Both the position numbers and the translations under genes were made by a program. The notes under the pieces were generated by a model, which was given only the letters and a program-made list of their open reading frames with translations, ran no database searches and had not been told where the DNA came from. Below are positions 11,813-21,464 of a stretch of DNA of 64,000 nucleotides, in pieces. The stretch's first letter is position 1, and each line of letters opens with the position of its first letter. The stretch comes from Chitinophagales bacterium (GTDB lineage: Bacteria > Bacteroidota > Bacteroidia > Chitinophagales > Chitinophagaceae): NCBI GenBank assembly GCA_021323755.1, contig JAJPKJ010000045.1, positions 62,001-126,000 of the forward strand, given 5' to 3'.

Positions 11813-11949
11813 TTCAGGAAATAGGATTTTAGATTTACGATTCTTTTTGAGCGCATTTGCATCCTAAATAAATGGGTGAATAAATAGTAATGAAGAAATT
11901 GCAGCTCGTAGATCTAAAATCGTAAATCAGCATGTATCTTGCAAATGAT

Positions 11950-13743
11950 ATGGATAGATTCATTGTTTCGGCAAGAAAATACAGACCACAGCATTTTTCT
12001 TCTGTCGTTGGACAATCGCACATTACGACTACACTAAAAAATGCCATTAAAAACAATCAGCTTGCACATGCATTTTTATTTTGTGGTCCACGCGGCGTTG
12101 GGAAAACAACCTGCGCGCGCATTCTGGCCAAAACCATCAATTGCGAAAATCCCACGGCCGATGGTGAAGCCTGTGATCAATGTAATTCCTGCATTTCTTT
12201 TAATGAAGGAACTTCTTTGAATATTCACGAGCTGGATGCCGCGTCCAATAATTCCGTTGATGATATCAGAACATTGGTTGAGCAAGTTCGTTTCGCACCA
12301 CAAGCTGGCAAATACAAAGTCTACATCATTGATGAAGTGCACATGCTCAGTTCATCCGCATTCAACGCATTCTTAAAAACCCTTGAAGAGCCGCCGCCTT
12401 ATGCCATCTTTATTTTGGCGACAACAGAAAAACACAAAATCCTTCCAACCATATTGAGTCGTTGCCAGATTTTTGATTTCAAGCGCATTACTATTCACGA
12501 TACCATCGAGCATTTACAGGAAATTTGTCAAAAGGAAAATATAGAAGCGCAAAAAGAAGCGCTGCAGATCATTGCACAAAAAAGCGAAGGCTGCATGCGC
12601 GACGCCTTAAGCATTCTTGACAAAATTGTAAGTTTTACCAATGGCGAATTAACTTATCAAAACACACTCGAACATCTTAATATTCTTGATGCGGATTATT
12701 ATTTTAAATTAATCGAAGCCATGCTGGGTCAACATCTTGCTGATGCTATGCTTTTGTATGACGACATCAACAGAAAAGGCTTTGAAGGAGATTTGGTATT
12801 GAATGGCTTCAGTGAATTTATTAGGAACCTGCTCATTTGCAAAGATGAAAAAGTGGCAAGATTATTAGAAGTGGTAGAAAGTTTTCGCGATAAATACATC
12901 AGCACCGCAAATAAGATTGAAACTGCCTTTCTCATCAGCGCGCTGAATATTTTGAGCGAATCAGAAATAAATTATAAAGCGGCGCGTAACAAAAGATTGC
13001 ATGTCGAACTTGCCATTATCAAATTGTGTTACCTCCAACAAGCGCTTGAATTGACCAACGGAGATTTTGCCGGTAAAAAAAAAGTAATTGAATCTTTAAA
13101 ACCCGTTGCCTTCAGAAATATTGCACCCGTTGAGATCAGTAAAAACAAGGCTGAACCCCCTGGCAACAAATCAAAGACCGCCACGAACGGAAATGCAAAA
13201 CTCCTGGTCGAAACTTCATTTTTAAAAGATGAAAATATTTTAGCAGCACAACCTCTTGCAGCCAATCATGCAAATACCCTTACCAGCGCACCGACTGTTG
13301 GCGCATTATCAAAAATCCGTGAACAGTTCGCCAACCGCCGCCAAAGCATCGTTGAAGATCAAGCAAAACTGCTGGAAGAAAAAATCCTTGTTGATCTGTG
13401 GAAACAGTACACAGAAAAACTCAGGCAAAATAAAAACTCGGCAACACAAAGTTTTGAGCGCGCTACATTATTGATCACCGCGTCGAACATCTTTGAAGTC
13501 GCTGCCAATAATAATCTTGAACAAAAATTTATTGAACAGGAAAAACGGAATGTTACCGAATTTCTACAAAAAGAATTCAATAATAAAAAACTCACTTTCT
13601 CTGTCATTATCCGCGAAAGCACCGATGTGATAGAAACTGATCAAAAAATGTTCAGCAAAAGAGAACAATATCAAAAAATCATTGAACAATATCCTTTGGT
13701 GAAAGAATTAAAAGATCGTTTAAAACTGGAATTGGATTATTGA
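11950..13743 (+). CDS. dnaX: DNA polymerase III subunit gamma/tau
   Basis: ARKYRPQHFSSVVGQSHITTTLKNAI, GPRGVGKTTCARILAKTINCE, YIIDEVHMLSSSAFNAFLKTLEEPP; start assigned to MDRFIVSARKYRP. Confidence 0.94.
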   Translation: MDRFIVSARKYRPQHFSSVVGQSHITTTLKNAIKNNQLAHAFLFCGPRGVGKTTCARILAKTINCENPTADGEACDQCNSCISFNEGTSLNIHELDAASNNSVDDIRTLVEQVRFAPQAGKYKVYIIDEVHMLSSSAFNAFLKTLEEPPPYAIFILATTEKHKILPTILSRCQIFDFKRITIHDTIEHLQEICQKENIEAQKEALQIIAQKSEGCMRDALSILDKIVSFTNGELTYQNTLEHLNILDADYYFKLIEAMLGQHLADAMLLYDDINRKGFEGDLVLNGFSEFIRNLLICKDEKVARLLEVVESFRDKYISTANKIETAFLISALNILSESEINYKAARNKRLHVELAIIKLCYLQQALELTNGDFAGKKKVIESLKPVAFRNIAPVEISKNKAEPPGNKSKTATNGNAKLLVETSFLKDENILAAQPLAANHANTLTSAPTVGALSKIREQFANRRQSIVEDQAKLLEEKILVDLWKQYTEKLRQNKNSATQSFERATLLITASNIFEVAANNNLEQKFIEQEKRNVTEFLQKEFNNKKLTFSVIIRESTDVIETDQKMFSKREQYQKIIEQYPLVKELKDRLKLELDY

Positions 13744-13815
13744 GAAAGTTAAATTCTTCCCGCCGATTTTGATATGTTTATAAATGATTGGAAATTTGCG
13801 GTTCTGTAAAACACC

Positions 13816-16800
13816 ATGTCGGGCAATTCTACATACCAGGTTTTTCAAACAAGCTCAACAGGCAGATGGCAGCGTTTCAAATGGGCAGGACGTTTTCTTC
13901 TTTTCCTGCTGTTACTGGGAATTGCAGTTATTATCATTACATTATCGCAGACACATATTCCCGATCTTCCCAAATTTGTAAATGCACAGGAAAAGCAAGT
14001 GTTGCTCGATACCAACAGCAGTTGGCTCACCAAAAAAAGTAAAATCCTTAAACAATACGATGGCTTTAGAAAATATATAAATGAAAAAGAAGCCTACAAA
14101 GCCGGTAACTATCCAATTCCAAAACGATTTAGAAAAAAGAACGGGATCATAGTACAGGCAGATTCCAGTTTTTATTCCTTCAAAAAATTTACGACAGGAA
14201 TACGCGCCGCATTTTATGTAAACTGGAATCCATTATCCTATTCTTCGCTGGAACAAAACATCTCGCATTTGAACATGGTAATTCCGGAATGGCTTTTTAT
14301 TGATCCCAATGAAGATACATTGGTTACTAAAATTGATAGAAAAGCGTTAGACCTGATGAATAAATCGGGCGTAAAAACCCTTCCGCTTCTCACCAATAAT
14401 GATAATGGAATTTTTCGCGGAGATGTGCTGCACAAAATATTTTCTGATCGCAAAAAGAAAGAGCGCTTAATAAATGACATTATTAATGTCTTAAGAAAAG
14501 ATAGTCTGGATGGAATCAATATTGATTTTGAAGAATTGAAAGAATCAAAAAATGAGACCCTGGTCCTGTTTCAAAAAGAATTGTATCAAAGATTACATGC
14601 CAATGGATTTTTAGTTACCCAAGATGTTGAGCCTTTTAATGATGATTATAATCTGACCGAGCTTTCCAGATATAATGATTATATCTGTTTGATGGCCTAT
14701 GATCAATCTTCAGAAAGCACGGACCCCGGTCCGATCTGTCATCAAAAATGGATTGAAGCTGCGGTAGACCAGGCTGCACAAAAAATCCCCCCGCAAAAAA
14801 TGATATTGGCTCTTGCCGCCTTTGGATACGATTGGAAGTTGAATGATAAAGAAAAACCGGTTTCTGCAAATCCCGTCACTTACCAGGAAGCTTTAACGCT
14901 GGCCAGAAGTTACCAGGGCGAAATTGATTTTGACAATAATTCCTACAATTTGCATTTTAGTTATGGAGATGATCGCGGCGAAGATCACGAAGTTCATTTT
15001 ACCGATGCAGCCACTGCATTTAATTCATTGCGCTTTGCTGTTGAATACGGATTAAGCGGCGTATCCCTGTGGAGGCTTGGCTCCGAGGATTCACGCATCT
15101 GGGATTTCTATGACCACGACATGGGCAAAGACAGTCTTCAAAAACATTTCGACTTCTCCACTTTCGATAATGTGAAAACATTGATCACCAATGAAACGGT
15201 TTCTTATTCCGGCCAAGGAGAAGTATTGGATATTCTGGGCGGTCCATCAAGCGGAAAAATAACTCCTGAAATTGATTCCAGCGAATTGTTGATCAGTGAA
15301 GAAAGATATGATAGTCTTCCCTCAAAATGGATAGCCAGAAAATATGGCACCCGCGATAAAAAGAAATTGGTACTGACTTTTGATGATGGACCGGATCCAA
15401 AATATACTCCGCAAATATTAGATATCCTCAGCCGCGAAAAAGTTCCGGCAGCATTTTTTCTTGTAGGCATTAATGCAGAAAATAATATTCCGATAGTAAA
15501 AAGAATTTATCGCGAGGGGCATGAAATAGGCAATCATACATTTACGCATCCAAACATTGCAAAGGTCAGCACCAAGAGAGCAAAACTTGAAATTGAAGCA
15601 ACGCGATTATTGCTGGAATGTATCACCGGTCATTCAACGGTCATGTTTCGCGCGCCATTCAATGCCGATTTCGAGCCACAGAAATACGAAGAGTTGGTTC
15701 CGGTTGCCATTGCACGCCAACTCAATTATTTGGATATCGGCGAATCCATCGATCCGCTTGACTGGGAACCTGGAACCTCCGCCGATTCTATCGTCGCCAG
15801 GGTTATTCGCCACAAGCAGGAGATGACGAACCAGGATCTCAGCGGTAATATTATTCTTCTGCATGATGCTGGCGGCGAAAGCAGGGCTGCCACCGTTGAA
15901 GCTCTGCCCCAGATCATTCATTATTTCAAGCAACGTGGTTATACATTCACAACCGTTGCCGACCTGCTGGGAAAGAAAAAAGATGACCTGATGCCCCCTG
16001 TCTCAAAAGGAAGCGGTTATGTGCTTTTACAGATAAACTATTATCTCGCCGAGTTTGGTTATTGGGGGGGAAATATTTTATCTTCTTTATTTATCGTATT
16101 TATTATTCTTTCTGTATCTCGCATTATCTTTTTAGGTTTTATCGCAACCTATCAATATTTATGGGAAAGAAAACTTGCCTTACAACCTTTCTGGCTTGCC
16201 AATATTAGACAGGCCCCGCTGGTCAGTGTAATTGTTCCGGCATATAATGAAGAAGTGAACGCAGTAAGTTCACTCAATAATCTCTTACAAACTGATTATC
16301 CCAATTTTGAAATAATCTTTATTGATGATGGCAGCAAGGATAATACATTCAATAAAGTGAGCAGTGCTTTTGCCAACAATGCAAAAGTGAAAGTCTTGAC
16401 CAAACCCAATGGCGGAAAGGCTTCTGCATTGAATTATGGTATCATGCGATCCAGCGCAGATTATGTTATTTGCATTGATGCCGATACAAAACTCTTACCC
16501 AATGCTGTTTCAAAATTAATGATGCATTTTTATCCGACGCCCGAAGGGCGCGCGGAAATCGGCGCTGTGGCAGGTAACGTAAAAGTGGGTAACCAGGTTA
16601 ATTTACTCACTAAGTGGCAGGCGATTGAATACGTAAGCAGTCAAAATTTTGACCGAAAAGCTTTTGCTTACCTGAATGCAATAACTGTTGTGCCCGGTGC
16701 GATCGGCGCCTTCAGAAAACAAGCCCTTGAAGACGCCGGCGGATTTACAACAGACACGTTAGCTGAAGATTGCGATCTCACCATTCGCATTTTGCGTTGT

Positions 16801-17313
16801 GGCTATAGCGTGGAGAACGAAGCAAAGGCGATCGCCATGACCGAATCTCCAGAAACTTTAAAAATGTTCTTTAAACAACGTTTTCGCTGGAGTTATGGTG
16901 TAATGCAGACCTTCTGGAAAAACCGGGATGTGTTATTCAACTGGAAATACAAAGCGCTTGGCTGGGCTGCCTTTCCGAACATACTGATCTTTCAATATAT
17001 CATTCCATCCATTATCCCACTGGCAGACCTGTTCATGTTTATCGGCCTATGGACAGGCAACACAGAAAAGATCCTGGCATATTATCTTGTGTTCATGTTG
17101 GTGGATGCTGCCGTAGCCTTTCTCGCATTTAGTTTTGAAAAGGAAAATAAATGGAAATTATTATGGCTTATTCCGCAAAGATTGGTTTGGCGATGGTTAA
17201 TGTGGTTTGTGCTGTTCAAAGCGATACGACGCGCATTTAAAGGTGAGTTACAACATTGGGGGGTTTTGAAAAGAACCGGTAATGTAAAAGATATCACTCC
17301 GGTAAGAGCCTGA
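13816..17313 (+). CDS. Three-domain protein: GH18-like glycosidase, polysaccharide deacetylase (CE4), family 2 glycosyltransferase
   Basis: 1165 aa; GH18-like DGINIDFEEL; NodB-like VLTFDDGPDPKYTPQILDIL, EIGNHTFTHPNI, ILLHDAGG; GT2 VSVIVPAYNEEVNAVSSLNNLL, DADTKLLPNAV, FKQRFRWSYGVMQ, plus C-terminal TM helices. Confidence 0.93.
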   Translation: MSGNSTYQVFQTSSTGRWQRFKWAGRFLLFLLLLGIAVIIITLSQTHIPDLPKFVNAQEKQVLLDTNSSWLTKKSKILKQYDGFRKYINEKEAYKAGNYPIPKRFRKKNGIIVQADSSFYSFKKFTTGIRAAFYVNWNPLSYSSLEQNISHLNMVIPEWLFIDPNEDTLVTKIDRKALDLMNKSGVKTLPLLTNNDNGIFRGDVLHKIFSDRKKKERLINDIINVLRKDSLDGINIDFEELKESKNETLVLFQKELYQRLHANGFLVTQDVEPFNDDYNLTELSRYNDYICLMAYDQSSESTDPGPICHQKWIEAAVDQAAQKIPPQKMILALAAFGYDWKLNDKEKPVSANPVTYQEALTLARSYQGEIDFDNNSYNLHFSYGDDRGEDHEVHFTDAATAFNSLRFAVEYGLSGVSLWRLGSEDSRIWDFYDHDMGKDSLQKHFDFSTFDNVKTLITNETVSYSGQGEVLDILGGPSSGKITPEIDSSELLISEERYDSLPSKWIARKYGTRDKKKLVLTFDDGPDPKYTPQILDILSREKVPAAFFLVGINAENNIPIVKRIYREGHEIGNHTFTHPNIAKVSTKRAKLEIEATRLLLECITGHSTVMFRAPFNADFEPQKYEELVPVAIARQLNYLDIGESIDPLDWEPGTSADSIVARVIRHKQEMTNQDLSGNIILLHDAGGESRAATVEALPQIIHYFKQRGYTFTTVADLLGKKKDDLMPPVSKGSGYVLLQINYYLAEFGYWGGNILSSLFIVFIILSVSRIIFLGFIATYQYLWERKLALQPFWLANIRQAPLVSVIVPAYNEEVNAVSSLNNLLQTDYPNFEIIFIDDGSKDNTFNKVSSAFANNAKVKVLTKPNGGKASALNYGIMRSSADYVICIDADTKLLPNAVSKLMMHFYPTPEGRAEIGAVAGNVKVGNQVNLLTKWQAIEYVSSQNFDRKAFAYLNAITVVPGAIGAFRKQALEDAGGFTTDTLAEDCDLTIRILRCGYSVENEAKAIAMTESPETLKMFFKQRFRWSYGVMQTFWKNRDVLFNWKYKALGWAAFPNILIFQYIIPSIIPLADLFMFIGLWTGNTEKILAYYLVFMLVDAAVAFLAFSFEKENKWKLLWLIPQRLVWRWLMWFVLFKAIRRAFKGELQHWGVLKRTGNVKDITPVRA

Positions 17314-17435
17314 TTGATGGAGAATAGATCATTATCGTTTCAGGATTTCCTTTGCTGTTTTATTCTTGGGACTTCCAACAACAGACTTCCGACTTTTTTA
17401 CTAATTTCGGGCTTCGTTAAAAAATAAATTACATT

Positions 17436-19109
17436 ATGGCTGAAGTTATTTTGATGCCGCGATTAAGTGATACCATGACTGAAGGTGTAATTGCCGACTG
17501 GCATAAAAAAGTTGGCGATCCGGTAAAAAAAGGCGACCTGCTTGCTGATGTGGAAACAGATAAGGCTACAATGGAATTGGAGAGTTATAAAGATGGGACC
17601 CTCTTGCATCTTGGTGCCAGCAAAGGCGCTAAACTTCAGGTGAATGATCTGCTTGCCATTATTGGCAAACCTGGCGAAGATATTTCATCCTTAATAAAAG
17701 GAAATGCCGGCGGAGCTGCCGCAGCACAAAATGCGCAACCTGCAAAGACAGAAACAAAAAAAGCTGCAGATGCGCCGCCACAGCCAAAACCAACAGCCGC
17801 TCCTTCCGTTGATATTTCAAAAATGGAAGAAGTGATATTAATGCCCAGGTTAAGTGATACCATGACTGAAGGGGTGATCGCAGATTGGCATAAGAAAGTT
17901 GGCGATGATGTAAAGAAAGGGGAAGTACTGGCTGATATCGAAACTGATAAGGCAACAATGGAATTGGAAAGTTATAAGACCGGAAAATTATTATACGTCG
18001 GCGCAAATAAGGGAGATAAAATTGCGGTTAATGATCTGCTGGCAATAATCGGCGATGAAAAAAAAGTAGATGTGAAGAAAATTGTCGAAGCGTCGAAAAA
18101 TAAAATCGGGGCTCCCCCTACCGCAGAACAAGCGCCTGAACAAAAAGCGACGGCAACAACTCCAGCTGCTGATACCCAGCAACAGTCAACCCTTTCGGTA
18201 AACGGTGATGGAAGAATTAAAGCATCACCACTTGCAAAAAAATTAGCCGAAGAGAAAGGAATTGATATTTCTCAGGTTGCTGGTAGCGGCGATGGCGGAA
18301 GAATTATTAAAAGTGATATCGATAATTATAAGGCTTCGGAAGCCGGAACTCAGCAACCAACGGCAAAAACAACCGGAGGTGGCGGTGAAATCCCCAGAGG
18401 GATTGTTTCTTCTGCTCCCGCAGGCCAGGTAAGTTTCGATGAAGTTCCCGTCTCGCAGATGCGCAAAGTAATTGCCAAACGTTTGGCAGAAAGCAAATTC
18501 ACTGCGCCCCATTTTTATCTGACGATGAGCATTGATATGGATAAAGCTGTCGAAGGACGGGCAAAGCTGAATGAAGTTGCCCCCGTAAAAATTTCTTTCA
18601 ATGATATCGTACTCAAGGCAGTCGCCGTCGCATTAAAACAACATCCTGCCGTTAACAGCAGTTGGCTGGGGGATAAAATAAGAATCAATCATCACATAAA
18701 TATTGGCGTTGCCGTTGCCGTTGAAGACGGATTACTGGTTCCTGTTGTTCGCTTTGCGGACACCAAATCACTTTCTCAAATTGCTGTTGAAGTAAAAGAT
18801 TTTGCACAAAGAGCAAAAAATAAAAAATTACAACCTGCCGACTGGGAAGGAAGCACTTTCACCATTTCGAATTTAGGAATGTTTGGCATTGATGAATTCA
18901 CCGCGATCATTAATCCACCCGATGCCTGCATATTGGCAGTGAGCGCCATCCAACAAATTCCGGTAGTGAAAAATGGCACAGTTGTTCCGGGCAATGTAAT
19001 GAAAGTTACATTAAGCTGTGATCATCGCGTTGTTGACGGAGCAACCGGCTCTGCATTTTTGCAAACACTCAAAAGCTTATTGGAAGAGCCTTTGCGCATG
19101 TTGGTGTGA
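17436..19109 (+). CDS. pdhC: Pyruvate dehydrogenase complex dihydrolipoamide acetyltransferase (E2) with two lipoyl domains
   Basis: Two copies of EVILMPRLSDTMTEGVIADWHKKVGD...VETDKATMELESY, E3-binding domain KASPLAKKLAEEKGIDISQVAGSGDGGRI, catalytic SCDHRVVDGATG. Confidence 0.95.
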   Translation: MAEVILMPRLSDTMTEGVIADWHKKVGDPVKKGDLLADVETDKATMELESYKDGTLLHLGASKGAKLQVNDLLAIIGKPGEDISSLIKGNAGGAAAAQNAQPAKTETKKAADAPPQPKPTAAPSVDISKMEEVILMPRLSDTMTEGVIADWHKKVGDDVKKGEVLADIETDKATMELESYKTGKLLYVGANKGDKIAVNDLLAIIGDEKKVDVKKIVEASKNKIGAPPTAEQAPEQKATATTPAADTQQQSTLSVNGDGRIKASPLAKKLAEEKGIDISQVAGSGDGGRIIKSDIDNYKASEAGTQQPTAKTTGGGGEIPRGIVSSAPAGQVSFDEVPVSQMRKVIAKRLAESKFTAPHFYLTMSIDMDKAVEGRAKLNEVAPVKISFNDIVLKAVAVALKQHPAVNSSWLGDKIRINHHINIGVAVAVEDGLLVPVVRFADTKSLSQIAVEVKDFAQRAKNKKLQPADWEGSTFTISNLGMFGIDEFTAIINPPDACILAVSAIQQIPVVKNGTVVPGNVMKVTLSCDHRVVDGATGSAFLQTLKSLLEEPLRMLV

Positions 19110-19146
19110 ATGTCAAGGGTGGTGAATAGGTGATGATAAAATACTG

Positions 19147-19177
19147 ATCCCGCTTGTTGCGGGATTTTTTATTTTTT
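19147..19177 (+). terminator. Rho-independent terminator downstream of pdhC
   Basis: ATCCCGC-TTGTT-GCGGGAT followed by TTTTTATTTTTT. Confidence 0.9.
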
Positions 19178-19249
19178 CAACTAACAGAAACTTTGCAGCA
19201 TCATTTTGTGGAATATTATCACCAGAAAATCTAAAATAAAAGATTTATC

Positions 19250-19951
19250 ATGAAATACTCCATTTTGCTTCTTCCCATTTTATTCCTTGCCTGTCAAACA
19301 AAAGAAAAAAGAGAAATGATAAAAGTATCCGGAGAAGGTAAGATAAGAATGAAACCAAATTTGGTAATATTAACGATTGATGTTTCATTTACCAGACCGA
19401 GGATGGCTGAGGCTGTAAAGATGACTCAGGCAACAGTGGACTCCGTTTTGAATATCCTGAGCCAGTTTAGTAATATCAGTAGTGACATTAAAACAAGCAG
19501 TATTTCTGCAAATAAAGATTATGGCTATGATGGAAGAACGCAGACATTCTTAGGTTATCAGGCCGAACAATCAATTGACTTTGTTCTTAATGATATAAAT
19601 AAATTCACGGACTTAACCGGCAAGCTTCTTGAAACAAAAATAAATAGCATCAGTCAGGTCCAGTTTGGTCACTCGAAATCCGATAGTTTATTCAGGGAAG
19701 CCGATTTGCTTGCCTATGATGATGCGCAGCAATCGGCACTTAAACTTTGCAAAAGAGCGAATATAAAATTAGGGAAACTCGTTTTCCTGAGTAATACGGA
19801 AGAAACAGATAATAATGATCAGGGAATATACAGCTCTGGTGAAAGGATCAATACATATTCCAAAGCTTATGGCGGGCGAGGTTTTAAAATTGCCCCTGAA
19901 GTGATTGAGTTCAGGAGAAATATTATTTCAGAATATGAAATAAATTATTGA
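19250..19951 (+). CDS. SIMPL domain (DUF541) lipoprotein
   Basis: Lipobox LFLACQ; KVSGEGKIRMKPNLVILTIDVSF; GYDGRTQTFLGYQAEQSIDFVLND. Confidence 0.8.
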   Translation: MKYSILLLPILFLACQTKEKREMIKVSGEGKIRMKPNLVILTIDVSFTRPRMAEAVKMTQATVDSVLNILSQFSNISSDIKTSSISANKDYGYDGRTQTFLGYQAEQSIDFVLNDINKFTDLTGKLLETKINSISQVQFGHSKSDSLFREADLLAYDDAQQSALKLCKRANIKLGKLVFLSNTEETDNNDQGIYSSGERINTYSKAYGGRGFKIAPEVIEFRRNIISEYEINY

Positions 19952-19960
19952 AAAATATAA

Positions 19961-19999
19961 GATCCGTGAAGCTTTTAAAAACTAAAAACTTCACGGATC
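19961..19999. terminator. Bidirectional terminator between convergent genes
   Basis: Perfect 11-bp inverted repeat GATCCGTGAAG / CTTCACGGATC with an A/T-rich 17-nt loop. Confidence 0.75.
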
Positions 20000-20012
20000 A
20001 TGGCCGCTAAAC

Positions 20013-20375
20013 TCAAACCGTGTAAAAAAATTGTTCTTTTACAATTTTTCCGTCTTTTACCTCATATACGGCAAGCTCTTCCATTTTTTGACGGCCCATA
20101 CCTTTGAAGGTAGCATCAATGGTGGCAGCAAATGCAAAATGATTGCCAATGATCACCGGTTCAGTGTGGTGCCCACCGTGGATCGCTTCAACCATAGCCA
20201 TGAATTGATGTCCTTTTGCAATAATATTATCCAATCCTTCCACTGTTTGTAAGCCAGGCGAGCCGGGAGGTTCATGGCTCACTGCATTTGTAGCATATAA
20301 TTCACTTTGCGCTTGCTCATATTGCCCTGCATCGGTAAGTTCAAGTAGACGTTTTGCAATTTCCTGTATTGTCAT
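20013..20375 (-). CDS. SnoaL-like / NTF2-fold protein
   Basis: 120 aa, MTIQEIAKRLLELTDAGQYEQAQSELYATNAVSHEPPG...VEGLDNIIAKGHQF. Confidence 0.75.
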   Translation of the reverse strand: MTIQEIAKRLLELTDAGQYEQAQSELYATNAVSHEPPGSPGLQTVEGLDNIIAKGHQFMAMVEAIHGGHHTEPVIIGNHFAFAATIDATFKGMGRQKMEELAVYEVKDGKIVKEQFFYTV

Positions 20376-20558
20376 AAATAAAAGTTTTGTTGGGAAAAAT
20401 AGAATTTTTTACAGCAATAAAAAAAATAAGCTCATTTTTAAAAAGTTATTTTTTTATTAAGACCGCCGCTTATTGGCAAGGCAACCGATGAACGGATCAG
20501 ACAGCGATGTCGAAAGAAATTCAAATGCCGGTTAGAAAATAATTATTTACCTTAATAG

Positions 20559-21413
20559 ATGCTTCATCGTTCCACGATTCAACTTCTTCGATTTCATTTT
20601 TCTTTTTTTTTGATGCCTGTATATTGGTATGCGTTGGGACAGGTTACCCATAAAAACTGGTGGCATGCTGTATTGATATTCATCATTCTTCACGCTCTGG
20701 TTTATCCGGCCAGCAATGGCTACAACAGTTTTATGGACAGGGATGAAACGAGCATCGGGGGATTAAAAAATCCCGCACCCCCTACAAAACAACTTTTTTA
20801 TGTTTCCGCATCAATGGATCTTATTGCCGTATTATTGAGTTTTTTAGTGAGTATATATCTCGCCGCCGGAATTTTTGCGTATATACTTGCATCTAGAGCT
20901 TATAGTTATCGGGGAATCCGCTTAAAAAAATTTCCATTTATCGGCTATCTCACGGTAATTATTTTTCAGGGTGCGGTGATCTTTTTTTTGGTTTATTGCG
21001 GCAGTGCTCAGAACAAAATTTTACAAGCACCGGTATTATGTATGTTGTCAAGTCTTTTGCTGATTGGTGGTTTCTATCCGCTCACGCAAATTTATCAGCA
21101 TGAAGCGGACATAAAAGACAATGTTAAAACCATCAGTTATGTATTGGGTTATCGCGGCGTGTTTATTTTTTGCGGAACCCTGTACTGTGCTGCATTTACC
21201 ATGATGGGCATTTATTTTTTTACAACCAATCAGGCAAAGGAATTTTTCGTTTTAACAACCGCGATGCTGCCCGTCATCGTATATTTTTTACAATGGGCGG
21301 TTAAAGTCTGGAAAGATACCAATGAAGCAAATTTTTCAAACACCATGCGGATGAACATGGTCGCATCGGTTTGTACCAATATTGGCTTTATAGTTGTACT
21401 GATAATGAAGTGA
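20559..21413 (+). CDS. UbiA-family prenyltransferase-like membrane protein
   Basis: Multi-TM; Asp-rich motifs NGYNSFMDRDETSIGG and HEADIKDNVKTISYVLG. Confidence 0.82.
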   Translation: MLHRSTIQLLRFHFSFFLMPVYWYALGQVTHKNWWHAVLIFIILHALVYPASNGYNSFMDRDETSIGGLKNPAPPTKQLFYVSASMDLIAVLLSFLVSIYLAAGIFAYILASRAYSYRGIRLKKFPFIGYLTVIIFQGAVIFFLVYCGSAQNKILQAPVLCMLSSLLLIGGFYPLTQIYQHEADIKDNVKTISYVLGYRGVFIFCGTLYCAAFTMMGIYFFTTNQAKEFFVLTTAMLPVIVYFLQWAVKVWKDTNEANFSNTMRMNMVASVCTNIGFIVVLIMK

Positions 21414-21464
21414 GGGTTGATCAAATTATTTTCTCAACAAATGATCTAAAAATATCTATAAATT

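Noticed and set aside
15557-15933. ORFs in other frames within the GH18-CE4-GT2 gene
   Set aside because: Overlap a continuous 1165-aa ORF with strong domain motifs
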